A DNA stretch of 64,000 nt from Cordylochernes scorpioides (taxonomy: Eukaryota > Arthropoda > Arachnida > Pseudoscorpiones > Chernetidae). The first letter of the stretch is position 1. Each line of letters starts with the position of its first letter. Where the stretch lies: contig CP092875.1 of the NCBI GenBank assembly GCA_030710605.1, forward strand, positions 69,247,529-69,311,528, read 5' to 3'. Shown here piece by piece: positions 29,157-39,770 of the stretch. Under the pieces are notes generated by a model, which made no database searches, was not told where the DNA came from, and saw only the letters and a list, made by a program, of their open reading frames with translations. Position numbers and translations under genes: made by a program.

Positions 29157-29844
29157 GTCCCAACAAACAGATACCAAGGCGTTCAGACAGTGCAAACAGT
29201 CCCAAAACAACCAGTCCCGAGTCCCCAGCAACCAAGTCAAGCCAGAGACACCCCAGCCGAGCAGACTTTTCGAGACTGAGGTAGGATCCATAACCTAACT
29301 GACTGTCAAACTTTTCCTAGCCCCTAATATACCATGCCCCTTTTTAATTGATACAGGCGCCAGCCTGAATATAGTGCCATATAATCTCTACCATATGTTA
29401 AAAACTTACCTGCCTAATTTAACCCTTAAGGGACATTCACTAGATCTCCAAACCCTAAACGGTTTTGCAAAAACCATGGGTAAACTGTCTATCCCGCTGA
29501 CAATAGGATAAATATCCCGAAGAGAGAATTTCCATGTAGTGAATGCACCGTTACCATTTGGAATTCTTAGCATTAATAGCCTCCACAAATTCAGATTAGC
29601 AATAGACTTTAATAAATGCACTATATTCCAGCTGGGCGCCCCATTGTCTACCCCATCCTACCATTTTAACCATGTACCGAATGTATGCACGTACTGGCAG
29701 TGTCAGGCGATGTCACAAAGAATTTACCCTGCATCCCAACCTTCCGCCTATGACAACCATTGCGTGCATTCATTGAAAAAAACCCCTTATCTACATGCCA
29801 TTTTTTCACTAAGGCCAATTGCCTTTTTACATGCCCTCAAATAA
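29157..29844 (+). pseudogene. Gypsy protease region with in-frame stops
   Basis: In the frame +1 to gag the aspartic protease signature FLIDTGASLNIVP is at about 29343-29385. The frame is broken by TAA at 29296-29298 and 29509-29511. It reopens at 29539 and reaches 29844, overlapping pol. Both stops also occur in the second copy (about 36622 and 36835), so the defect predates the pairing. Confidence 0.75.
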
Positions 29845-32800
29845 CAAAGCCACAACGGCTTCAACTTGTAAACACCATGCCCAAAACGTACCCACAGAGC
29901 GGGACAACTCGCATACTAAGCACATAGGTGATCACACGTCGTCACACAACTATCACATGACCAACCCACACAACGAACTCGACACTCACACTAAGACGCA
30001 ACAAAATCCTTTACCACATACATGCTACAACACGACACACAACCCTCTCTATGCACCCCAGTTCACAACACTTCTACAAAGATACACTCACATCTTCACA
30101 CAGAACAAATTCAACGTACCATGCTTACGGGTTCCACCAGTAAAAATACCCACGAATTCCGAAAAAATAATTACCATACGTCCATATCGTGTTCCGATAT
30201 GTGACCAACAAGAAATCCGTAATCAAGTCCAACAAATGCTAGAGAATGGCATTATAGAGCAATCTTTTTCTCCTTTCTCGAGCCCTGTCACCCTCGTCAC
30301 TAAGCGCGACAAGACCAAACGGTTTTGTATCGATTATAGAAAGGTGAACGAGCTTATCAGCTCTGATGTCCATCCCTTCCCGAGAATCGAGGATATTCTC
30401 GACCGCCTCGCACAGGCCAAATATTTCTCCACGGCCGACATATCCTCTGCGTATTGGCAAGTCCCAATACACCCCGATTCTCGACCACTGTTAGCATTTG
30501 CCACCCTCGAAGGATTATACCAACCCACTCGATTACCTTTCGGATTAAAAACCAGCCCTCAGGTCTACGAACGAGCCATAAGTCAGGTCCTACAGAGACA
30601 CGGACTTGACTGTGTGGCACATTACTTTGATGATTTCATCATTTACTCCAACACATTGGAGGAACATCAAAACCACCTGCGACAATTTTTCGCCTTTTGC
30701 GAAGCAGAGAAGCTACAACTTAACTTCGCGAAATGCGAATTTTTTAAGCAGTCCATAGATTTTCTAGGCTACACCATAACAGCTGGTACCACTACACCGC
30801 TCACACGCAACACCGACATTATTCACGCCATTAAACAGCCACACAACCGAAAAACGCTACAATCCTTTTTAGGCGCTGTGAACGTCTATAACAAATTCAT
30901 TCCGGAATACGCTCGCTTGCGAGCACCGCTCAACAACCTTCTCAAAAAGGATGTCGTGTGGATCTGGGATGAAGCTTGTCAAAAGGCGTTCATTGACCTG
31001 AAAGGGAACCTCACACAACACCCCATTTTACACCTTTACAAAGAAGGCCTGCCATGCCAAGTGTATTGCGATGCATCCACCCTCGGTATAGCAGGCATTC
31101 TCAAACAGGTTCACCCTGACGGGAACGTATATCCAGTTCAGTTTTTCAGCCGAACATTGCGCCCACACGAGAAAAACTACTCCATCTCTGAACTTGAGTG
31201 CTTAGCAATCGTTGAGAGTGTGGAGAAGTTTCGCATATATCTGATTGGCAGAAAGTTTACTATATTTTCTGACCATCACGCATTGCAGTGGCTGAAGACC
31301 ATCAAAAACCCGTCCGGCAGATTGTTCCGATGGAGTTTACGACTATCGAGTTACGAATATGAGCTCCGCTACATAAAGGGAAAACAACAGTATGAGGCAG
31401 ATCTCTTGTCCCGTAACCCGTTCTGTGGATTTTTGGACGCGTCCCTTATCAAGACACACCAACCTCCTCCATCGAGAGAGTCTAACCTGACCATTGATCG
31501 TAATGAATTACATACAGTTTCCCGAAAAGGTGTAACCAAGATAATAATTCCAAAACCACTCATACAACCACTCTTACAAACAGTACACACACAATACAAT
31601 CACCCCGGTATTTCACAAATGTCACGACTCATCTCCACGCAATATTACTGGCAAGGTATGTCGAAAGACATTAAACAAAAGGATAAGACCTTCCCCACCT
31701 GCCAATTAACAAAACGTCCATTGGGACCCACTTACGGGGAGTTAAGTCAACCTCCGGAAGCCAAAGAACCCTTTGACCTATTATCCCTAGACACCATAGC
31801 AGGATTTGCCAAATATGGCAAAACCAGAATATACCTCCATGTGGTAGTCGATCATTTTTCGCGCTACGCGTGGACTTTTCCATCTAAATCCACCAGCATC
31901 ACCACCTACCAACAGGTACTTAAGCGAGTATTACAGGATGGTTCTCCGAAACGCCTCCTTACGGATAGAGCCCCTGCCTTCACTTCGCCAAAATTTCGTA
32001 GTTTCCTACTTAATAGGAACATCCATCCACTACTCACAACCAGCAACAACCCACAAGCCAACGGTCTATGTGAACGCCTGAACGCCACCCTCACGGGAAA
32101 ACTTAGGCTGTTACATTTAGAAAATCCTAAGATCACATGGACCAAGTTGGTCAAAAGAGTTACAGTCATATATAACAAAACCCCACACTCTACCACAGGT
32201 TTTCCACCCACTTACCTAATGTTTGGCACCCTACCCCCAGAAATCTCTAATCACAGCACACCTTACCCAGATATCGACAGAGCTAGAAAAATTGCACACA
32301 CACGCACACAAAACAAGCATCTACAAGACAAAAACATTTATGATCAACGACACAAACAACCACATTTCGAAGTAGGTGATCTAGTGTTAGTTAAATTATA
32401 TCACCACCCAAATACAGGGAAACTCGCGCCATATTTCACAGGACCCCACACAGTATTAGAAATTATTTCACCAAATGTGGTCCGTATAGATCGACCAAAT
32501 CAACCTCTTCAAAGAGACACTGACACGATCCACGTCAACAAGCTTAAGCTGTATACAGAAACAGTCCGTTATATATCACCGCCCGCCGTTAGCATATGTC
32601 ATATAAAGCACAAACCCGATTACACGTTCCCTTTTAAGCATTTAACACCCGAATTATTCCCGGCAGATCCATTAAGGTTCAAACCCACCAACAGCGAGCC
32701 TTTCAGGCATTTCGACCCTGCCATTTTTGCAACAAGGCGATTTGCACCATTCTTCCCCGACATTAAGAACTGCGAACCTGACCATCATTCCAATCCTATC

Positions 32801-33166
32801 GTTCTGTCCCAAAAAAGTTACACGCCACTCCCCAACGACAACAAACAGTGCGAAATTGAACGGCCAACAATGAATAAGGTTCGAACAAATATTTCAGAGT
32901 CCCCATTTACAACAATATGGAAGAACATGTATCGATACCCTATCTTTCATCTGATTTTCATCCTTTGTTTGCTAGTCCTACCCTACAAATGTATCCCAGT
33001 TTTATTTCTTAGCTATTTGTTAACCTATACCATGCCTGCTAATAGAATTTTCGAGCTGCAAGAAGCAGTTTTTCATTTAGGACAAGCATTTGTAAAGCTT
33101 ATTGTAATATTAGGAAGCATTTTTGCAGAAAATCTAAATAAATTCCGAGGAGATAGAAGTAACTGA
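29831..33166 (+). CDS. pol: Gypsy pol: RT, RNase H, integrase, plus long C-terminal extension with hydrophobic segment
   Basis: The frame is open from 29819. The first ATG is at 29831. RT spans about residues 125-300 with FCIDYRKVN and YFDDFIIYS (active site FDD). RNase H follows (VYCDASTLGIAG, FSDHHALQWLK). The integrase has an H-x-H start (HTQYNHPG) but the first Cys of the CxxC pair is Phe (TFPTCQ), so its zinc site is damaged. The D,D,E residues lie in LLSLDTIAG, LLTDRAPAF and NGLCERLNA. A GPY/F-type module (YFTGPHTVLEI) ends the usual pol. About 200 more residues follow, with a strongly hydrophobic stretch near IFHLIFILCLLVLPYK. No chromodomain is seen. Confidence 0.9.
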   Translation: MPSNNKATTASTCKHHAQNVPTERDNSHTKHIGDHTSSHNYHMTNPHNELDTHTKTQQNPLPHTCYNTTHNPLYAPQFTTLLQRYTHIFTQNKFNVPCLRVPPVKIPTNSEKIITIRPYRVPICDQQEIRNQVQQMLENGIIEQSFSPFSSPVTLVTKRDKTKRFCIDYRKVNELISSDVHPFPRIEDILDRLAQAKYFSTADISSAYWQVPIHPDSRPLLAFATLEGLYQPTRLPFGLKTSPQVYERAISQVLQRHGLDCVAHYFDDFIIYSNTLEEHQNHLRQFFAFCEAEKLQLNFAKCEFFKQSIDFLGYTITAGTTTPLTRNTDIIHAIKQPHNRKTLQSFLGAVNVYNKFIPEYARLRAPLNNLLKKDVVWIWDEACQKAFIDLKGNLTQHPILHLYKEGLPCQVYCDASTLGIAGILKQVHPDGNVYPVQFFSRTLRPHEKNYSISELECLAIVESVEKFRIYLIGRKFTIFSDHHALQWLKTIKNPSGRLFRWSLRLSSYEYELRYIKGKQQYEADLLSRNPFCGFLDASLIKTHQPPPSRESNLTIDRNELHTVSRKGVTKIIIPKPLIQPLLQTVHTQYNHPGISQMSRLISTQYYWQGMSKDIKQKDKTFPTCQLTKRPLGPTYGELSQPPEAKEPFDLLSLDTIAGFAKYGKTRIYLHVVVDHFSRYAWTFPSKSTSITTYQQVLKRVLQDGSPKRLLTDRAPAFTSPKFRSFLLNRNIHPLLTTSNNPQANGLCERLNATLTGKLRLLHLENPKITWTKLVKRVTVIYNKTPHSTTGFPPTYLMFGTLPPEISNHSTPYPDIDRARKIAHTRTQNKHLQDKNIYDQRHKQPHFEVGDLVLVKLYHHPNTGKLAPYFTGPHTVLEIISPNVVRIDRPNQPLQRDTDTIHVNKLKLYTETVRYISPPAVSICHIKHKPDYTFPFKHLTPELFPADPLRFKPTNSEPFRHFDPAIFATRRFAPFFPDIKNCEPDHHSNPIVLSQKSYTPLPNDNKQCEIERPTMNKVRTNISESPFTTIWKNMYRYPIFHLIFILCLLVLPYKCIPVLFLSYLLTYTMPANRIFELQEAVFHLGQAFVKLIVILGSIFAENLNKFRGDRSN

Positions 33167-34936
33167 AAGGTAACAAACCAGTGCCGAAAGAAAAAAAAAT
33201 CCCCACGCCAATAAAATAAGTAGAGAGACAATAAAAGATGCAAGTCGCACACAAAATCAATTAGCAGACAGGAAAACGTAGCTCCGCGAGGCCATAAATT
33301 CGAGCAGCCAGCTAATGCAAATAGAGGATAAGTTCCCCCATGTCCGGTTTCTAATTACCATCTCCCTCGACCAGCAGTTAAATGGAGGTCAAGCTGGGGA
33401 CTTTTACATGTCGTCCGTTTGGAAACTTCTCTTGGCCAACACATAAAATAGGTCACCGCTTTTCCCATCCAGATTTCTCCATGCCACCAATCTTGGATTC
33501 CAGTTCGAGCCTGCGTATCAACTCTTACAAAGACAATTCCACTAATACACGACGTACCAACACATCTCAAGGAATTCACATCCCTATTTCACCTCTATTA
33601 TATCTCAATTATAATTAATCATAATTACTTTACAGACTCCAACAAAAGAAAAAAAACGTTACATATTCGACCTACACGTAGATCTCAAAGTCAAATATGA
33701 ACAAAATTCACGCATACTACCGCTTTGCTAGTTAGGTTTCAAACTTACGTATTCTCCCAAAAGGGATTAAACGACCTTTTATAAGGATCGAGATTCTCCT
33801 CGAATCCTGTATTCAAGGTATTAAAATAGGTCCCGATACCCAATATATAAAGTGGATATTGGGCGAGCACATCTTAAGTGCCCTAGGGGATCGCATAAAA
33901 ACCCCTAGAACGCATTAAGGCTTGAGACAAATTAAAAAACGACACTCGGCTTTTGAGATCTCAAAAACAATAACACAAGACAAAAATACACACAAAGGTT
34001 ATATAGATTTCCATGTCTCCTGTATACATAGCATAAATGCGCACTTGAGGATCAGGATCACGTTTCCGCCTAAGTGTCGCTACAGAAGAGGCAAAAAATT
34101 TATAGGGCATAATTAAGCAATTAAGACATCTAGATCAGGGCATGTAGATGGGTTCAAACCAATACACCTTATTGTTTATATATTAACCATTTTCACTATT
34201 TTTTCTCAAATTAAAATTAAAATATTTAACCAATTTATCAACTTATTCAATTTATTATCACTTTTAACCATTAATTACTATTTTATGTACCACTTAGTTA
34301 TATTATCGTAGCTTCATTTATCAACGAAAACTCATTGGTTTTCGGTTAAACTTAAGACATTAAGTCATCCTTTATTTTTGAAAAACCTTTTTCATTTTTT
34401 TTTTATTTCTCAACCAAGCATTCAACTTTGATTTCACTCAACATCTCTTTTATTTTTATTTTGATTTCCTCATGAAATTTCCTCGTTTTCTTTCCCGAAC
34501 TCGAGCAAAAAGTAGTTAGGCATTTTTCTTTTACCAATGCAACAAAACATTTTTTTTTCTCTTTTTCAACCAAACATTCAACTTTGATTTCATTCAACTA
34601 TTTTTTTTTTTTTTTTTGATTTCAAAATACCTTATGAAATTTCCTCGTTTTCTTTCCCAATCTCGAGCAAAAATTAGTTAGGCAATTTTTCCTTTTTTTT
34701 GTGTACCATAGTACTCAACATAAGATGCACCTTTATAAAATTTTGATTTCTATTAACTAACAACCAAATATATTTCATTAACACTACATTTTTTTTTAAT
34801 CTCTTATATCCTTATCAAGATTGTATATAACCTCCCTATAATCAATTAATTTTCGCCCAAAATTATTTTCTTTGATGTAAAGAACTTATTCAGACTAAAA
34901 CCCCTTCATAAATTCTTCACATGTAGGGGGCGCATC
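33167..34936 (+). other. Gypsy 3' untranslated region, long and AT-rich
   Basis: No coding frame of note. A tandem duplication of about 150 bp occurs at 34405-34690 ('aaatttcctcgttttctttc' twice). The region ends at the polypurine-like tract before LTR 2. It is long (1.77 kb) for a Gypsy element. A vanished third ORF is one explanation. Confidence 0.55.
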
Positions 34937-35131
34937 TGTCATAATTTGTAAATAGCTGTATGCAACCCCGACCCAATATGTATGCAATGTATGTTTCAAA
35001 GATTTAATAAAGAATAAGGTAACTGGAGGACAGCAAGGCCTAGAAAAGAGGCTTAGAAGTCAGCACAGTCATTAGCAAAATTACAGCCAATTTTATTATC
35101 GCGAAACTAATAAAAGTTGAGTTCAACGACA
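34937..35131 (+). repeat. Gypsy LTR 2, shared between the two copies
   Basis: Same 195-bp LTR. It acts as 3' LTR of the first copy and 5' LTR of the second. Confidence 0.7.
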
Positions 35132-35505
35132 CAGTATTTCCTGGTCGTGTCAGGACAAGTCCAAAGACAAAGAAATTAGCAAGGACCAATTAGGAAGCAC
35201 CTTCCCAAAGGTCAACCAATAGAAAACGGCCACGTCCCACCTTTCGACCAATGGGAAGTAAGATAGGTCCTGGTGTTAAATCGAGAACCGAGGGTTGTCA
35301 GTGGTTCACTCGCTCCCACCGAGACAACACCTAGAAGAGTAGCTCTTTCGCTCCCACCGAGATAGTATCTAAGTCAATCACCGCCATGTGATCAGATAGT
35401 TAATAGTCAAAAATCCGCTCCATCTTCTCTAAAGCCTTTCTTTCCTCCAACCCGTTGCCTTTTATTTTCAAAACCCCATCACGTGTCCTGGTTATTCCCC
35501 ACTGT

Positions 35506-36480
35506 ATGCTCAACTTTCCACTCAAACGACTGCGCTTCCAACAATCTTCACCATTCTCATCCAACAACAAGAAATTCCGCAACGATATTGTGACAGACGG
35601 GTTAAGTCGACAGGATATTATGGAGATTGGCCAGGATTCAATAGGCGTAAAGACGGACAACCTAACGAAAGAAAGGGGAGAAAACGGCAGCCAATCGAGG
35701 GAGAACGAACCAACGGGAGAAAGGCAGGAAGTAAGGGAGGGGAACGAACAGGAAACAAGCCCCCTAGTGGACGTCATCCAACAGTTCGCGGCCGCACTAG
35801 CTCAGGGTAGGTCATGCGATCCTACAGGACCGACAATCTCGCCTTTCGATGGAACATACAGCGCGACCCAGTTTTTCCAAACGTTCGACCGGAAAATGGA
35901 AGACGCCTCCATGGGAGAACAAGAAAAATTACTCCGCCTACCAAACTACCTGGTGCGACAACCCCTGGAGCTTTTCAGGAAACTTCGGCTGGCCGACCGG
36001 AGCTATTTCCAGGTGAGACAAATCCTCCTAGATCTCTATCCTGAGTCAAGCGAAGCGTCCTTTGCGAAATATTTCGCCATGAAACTTACTGGACAAGCCA
36101 ACCTAGAGACCTACTACCGGGAGAAAACCGCCATGGGACTACAACTAGGACTCCCGCAGGAGGTGATCCTCGAGACGCTGACAAAAGGGTTGCCATTCTC
36201 CGACCAACGCCTAGTCCGCGTAGTGCCTCCCGAGAACCTAGGAGAGTGGTTCCGACTGGTACAGCGGATCCACGGGCCCAGTGTACCGACAACGCGACCT
36301 CGAGAGGACCAACCGCCCACAATGTCGGGTCCGTATCACAGCACACCCCGACGCCCAGGTGCATGGAATGCACCTCTTCCGCCGTCCAACTGTAAGTTCT
36401 GCGGCGCGAGGCACTGGCACAGCGAATGCCGACATCGACCAGTCCCGGCGACCCACGAAAAAGAACGGACAGTGCAATAA
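35506..36480 (+). CDS. gag: Gypsy gag, copy 2
   Basis: Same protein as 28182-29156, with the same zinc knuckle and C-terminus. No difference was seen. Confidence 0.85.
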   Translation: MLNFPLKRLRFQQSSPFSSNNKKFRNDIVTDGLSRQDIMEIGQDSIGVKTDNLTKERGENGSQSRENEPTGERQEVREGNEQETSPLVDVIQQFAAALAQGRSCDPTGPTISPFDGTYSATQFFQTFDRKMEDASMGEQEKLLRLPNYLVRQPLELFRKLRLADRSYFQVRQILLDLYPESSEASFAKYFAMKLTGQANLETYYREKTAMGLQLGLPQEVILETLTKGLPFSDQRLVRVVPPENLGEWFRLVQRIHGPSVPTTRPREDQPPTMSGPYHSTPRRPGAWNAPLPPSNCKFCGARHWHSECRHRPVPATHEKERTVQ

Positions 36481-37195
36481 GTCCCAACAAACAGATACCA
36501 AGGCGTTCAGACAGTGCAAACAGTCCCAAAACAACCAGTCCCGAGTCCCCAGCAACCAAGTCAAGCCAGAGACACCCCAGCCGAGCAGACTTTTCGAGAC
36601 TGAGGTAGGATCCATAACCTAACTGACTGTCAAACTTTTCCTAGCCCCTAATATACCATGCCCCTTTTTAATTGATACAGGCGCCAGCCTGAATATAGTG
36701 CCATATAATCTCTACCATATGTTAAAAACTTACCTGCCTAATTTAACCCTTAAGGGACATTCACTAGATCTCCAAACCCTAAACGGTTTTGCAAAAACCA
36801 TGGGTAAACTGTCTATCCCGCTGACAATAGGATAAATATCCCGAAGAGAGAATTTCCATGTAGTGAATGCACCGTTACCATTTGGAATTCTTAGCATTAA
36901 TAGCCTCCACAAATTCAGATTAGCAATAGACTTTAATAAATGCACTATATTCCAGCTGGGCGCCCCATTGTCTACCCCATCCTACCATTTTAACCATGTA
37001 CCGAATGTATGCACGTACTGGCAGTGTCAGGCGATGTCACAAAGAATTTACCCTGCATCCCAACCTTCCGCCTATGACAACCATTGCGTGCATTCATTGA
37101 AAAAAACCCCTTATCTACGTGCCATTTTTTCACTAAGGCCAATTGCCTTTTTTACATGCCCTCAAATAACAAAGCCACAACGGCTTCAACTTGTA
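36481..37195 (+). pseudogene. Gypsy protease region, copy 2, running into the gap
   Basis: It carries the same protease motif (LIDTGAS) and the same two stops as copy 1. The T run at the pro-pol junction is one base longer (TTTTTT before ACATG), so pol would lie in the -1 frame relative to pro, and not in +1 as in copy 1. Confidence 0.7.
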
Positions 37196-37295
37196 NNNNN
37201 NNNNNNNNNNNNNNNNNNNNNNNNNNNNNNNNNNNNNNNNNNNNNNNNNNNNNNNNNNNNNNNNNNNNNNNNNNNNNNNNNNNNNNNNNNNNNNN
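37196..37295. other. Assembly gap, 100 N
   Basis: Exactly 100 N, the usual placeholder for a gap of unknown size, at the broken end of the second Gypsy copy. Confidence 0.95.
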
Positions 37296-39179
37296 AAATA
37301 ATACAAGGTTTAATTGTCTCATTTTCCCTATTTTTAAGTCACAGATTTAACCATTTTTGTAAATATATTTATGGCTATCTTTCTAACCTGGAAGGATCAA
37401 GTTTCTAATCAACTTATCGTTTCTTTATTATTTTTTTTCTTACATAATGAGTTTATAACTGTTTCTGTTTGAAAATTTTAAATTAACTCAATTATGCCTA
37501 TCAGGGATATCTCGTTTTCTGTGCTTCGAAATAAATAAATGAAAATATCATTTTGAAATGAAAAATATAGAAAATACAAACAAATTAAAGTAATAGCTAT
37601 ATTTTTGCCAAATTTATCTATATTTATGAAAATTAAAATTGAATGTTAAAAATTGAATAGTTTTGAATTATTTGTGTGTGTGTAAAATGAATATAAGACA
37701 AAAATATTCATTCATTGGTATGAAATTGAAAATATCAAAATTCAATTTCAAGATTCAGTGTGTTGGGTTTTCAGGTTTGAAGGATAGGTAACCCCTATGG
37801 ATTATGCTAAATTTAATTGCTAAATAAAGAAGTAAACTCAAATATCTCGGAGTATTTCTCGAACAATTAAAATTATTTTTAAATCACATTATAGATAAGC
37901 AAAGCTCTTCTAGTTTTAAAAAATTGAATTTAAATTTAGTTGTTAAAGAATGGACAAGTAAACTTGAATATCTCAGAGTAAATCTCGATTAAATAGCAAA
38001 TTTTAAAAATCACATTGAAGATAGCTAAGAAAATCTTTTAATAGAAAATATTTCATTTGAAATTTAATTGTTCACAAAGCCCTCTGAAATTGCATATAGC
38101 ATATTCAACATCTGAAAATCTAAAGTGATAATTGTTTTGTGCTTGTTATTAAAGTTTAAAACACATTTAAACTTTATATATTTTATTCAATGAAGATCTA
38201 AATTACCTTCACAATTAATTATATATCATAACTATATCACATTAAGCCATCTATTTACAGTTTGTTTGGTCACCAGTCCAATATTTTATTTTCACAGACT
38301 AAATTATGAGATTAATTTATAAATGAAATATTATGCAAAACAAATAAACAACTATATACATCAATAATCAATGTTTATTTCTGAATGACCAATAACACAG
38401 ATATTACGTAGTGTTTATGAACAACTCTCTCCCGTGCTACATTATGTCAGAAATAGTTTTCCAAAAGATGAAGGAACCTACCAGCGGACATGAAACTACA
38501 ACCCAAACAGCACTAGCATTCAAATCTGAACATCAACTTTGAAAATTTTACAATAAAGATATATATTTGTAATATTTTAACTGTTATTTAAAAACTATAA
38601 CAAATTATATATTAACCTTCGATAAAGAATCAATTGTTGCGATTTAAATAAATTAAATAAAGAAGATAAAAGATAGAGAACTTGTCCTTTATTCATTCTA
38701 TTTCAATTAAAATTAGGTAGGCATATTTTTCAATCAGTAGGTATTATTTAGAACATTGGATATATAACTAAACACTAGAAAAATTAACAAAGTGTATATT
38801 TAATTTAAAATAATAAGATGCTCACAGAATTCAAACCTACAAAAATATTCCATGATGCATTAGCGCGCCATCTGTTATGAAAATTCGAAACTATTATAGA
38901 CGCGTATGATTCCTTTACAAAGAATCATACGCCTCTATAATACTTTCGAAAATTTATCTATATTCATCGTCTATTGTCTTACCTTTATTCCTGGAGCGTA
39001 CATAGTTGCATATAAACCAGTTATGTGTAATGGCGCACCAACGTGGGTTCAGCACTGTTGACCATAACCTCTTCCAATTATATTCATAGCAGGGAATAAA
39101 GGCGGTAGAAAATATTCTAATTATATATATTTTAAAAGAAAAATAGCGTTTAAAATATTTTTAATTTTCAGGTTATATA
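37296..39179 (+). other. AT-rich intergenic DNA with an inverted relative of the protease intron and a short palindrome
   Basis: No gene seen. 38158-38370 is the reverse complement of the intron block 1306-1487 joined directly to the sequence at 12913-12950, so it preserves the empty site of the mariner composite. A palindrome of about 30-bp arms lies at 38880-38955 ('gaatcatacgcctctataat'). Confidence 0.6.
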
Positions 39180-39527
39180 TCTATATATATAAAAATGAAT
39201 GTTTGTATGTTTGTTTGTTTGTATGTCCGGTATACAAATTCGCAGTAGTTCACTAATTCAAACCAAAATTTCCAAACATAGGTAAAAATTACGGGGAAGA
39301 CGATAGGCTATTTTAAAATATATATATAAATCAATTATTAAAACTATATATTCAAATTATTCTACTTAGCTCACGAACAGCGCCCTCTATCAAAGATTAG
39401 ATTAAATTATGCTGATGCAAACAAATAGATAATGCTAATAACAAACAATTATAAAAAAATCTTATCTAAATATATCTAGATATGCACACGGGTCAATCCC
39501 GGGGCGAAGCCCGGGTCACCCGACTAG
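39180..39527 (+). mobile_element. Short non-autonomous Helitron (348 bp)
   Basis: Near-identical to 15777-16131. Begins TCTATATATA after A, ends with the CCCGGGGCGAAGCCCGGG hairpin and CTAG before T. Confidence 0.88.
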
Positions 39528-39699
39528 TGTCTTATCTATTATTTAATAGATAAGAAATATTATTGCTATTTAAAAGTATATTCAATATAAATAAATCAAA
39601 TTAAAAGGCTATAGGTAAATCAAATTTAAAAAAGAACAAACGTAACAAAAAAGTTATCAGAGAGATGTTTTATTTGGACGAACCATTTGCAGCTCCATC

Positions 39700-39770
39700 T
39701 AGCAACGTTTATGTGATGCTCGTCTGTCAATTTTATTCTAGTAGTCTTCTGTTTTTATTTCTAAACGGAG
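39700..39770 (+). other. Possible 5' untranslated first exon of protease copy 2
   Basis: A stretch of mixed base composition ends in the strong donor CGGAG/gtaagta at 39770/39771. It contains no ATG frame of note. The start is arbitrary. It is assigned to copy 2 only because it lies upstream on the same strand and a possible ATG exon follows at 42717. Confidence 0.25.

Larger units (their letters stand above)
27613..34936 (+). mobile_element. Gypsy (Ty3-type) LTR retrotransposon, first copy
   Basis: The LTR (27613-27807) opens TGTCATAATT and closes GACA with AATAAAG inside. Gag and pol follow. A polypurine-like tract (tagggggcgcatc) sits just before the second LTR at 34937. The second LTR continues into another gag region, so this is a head-to-tail pair sharing the middle LTR (total period 7324 bp). 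Gag and pol frames are open. The protease frame has two stops. Confidence 0.9.
34937..37195 (+). mobile_element. Gypsy element, second copy, cut by a scaffold gap
   Basis: It repeats 27613-29871 at an offset of 7324 bp with only two differences noticed: a to g at 37119 and one extra T in the T run at 37148-37153. It stops at the 100-N gap. Confidence 0.9.

Noticed and set aside
28762..29291. Long antisense frames opposite Gypsy gag (125-157 codons), repeated at 36086-36615
   Set aside because: Shadow frames of GC-rich gag; no domain.
34403..34597. Lys-rich minus frame with internal repeat
   Set aside because: It comes from a tandem duplication of T-rich Gypsy 3' sequence.
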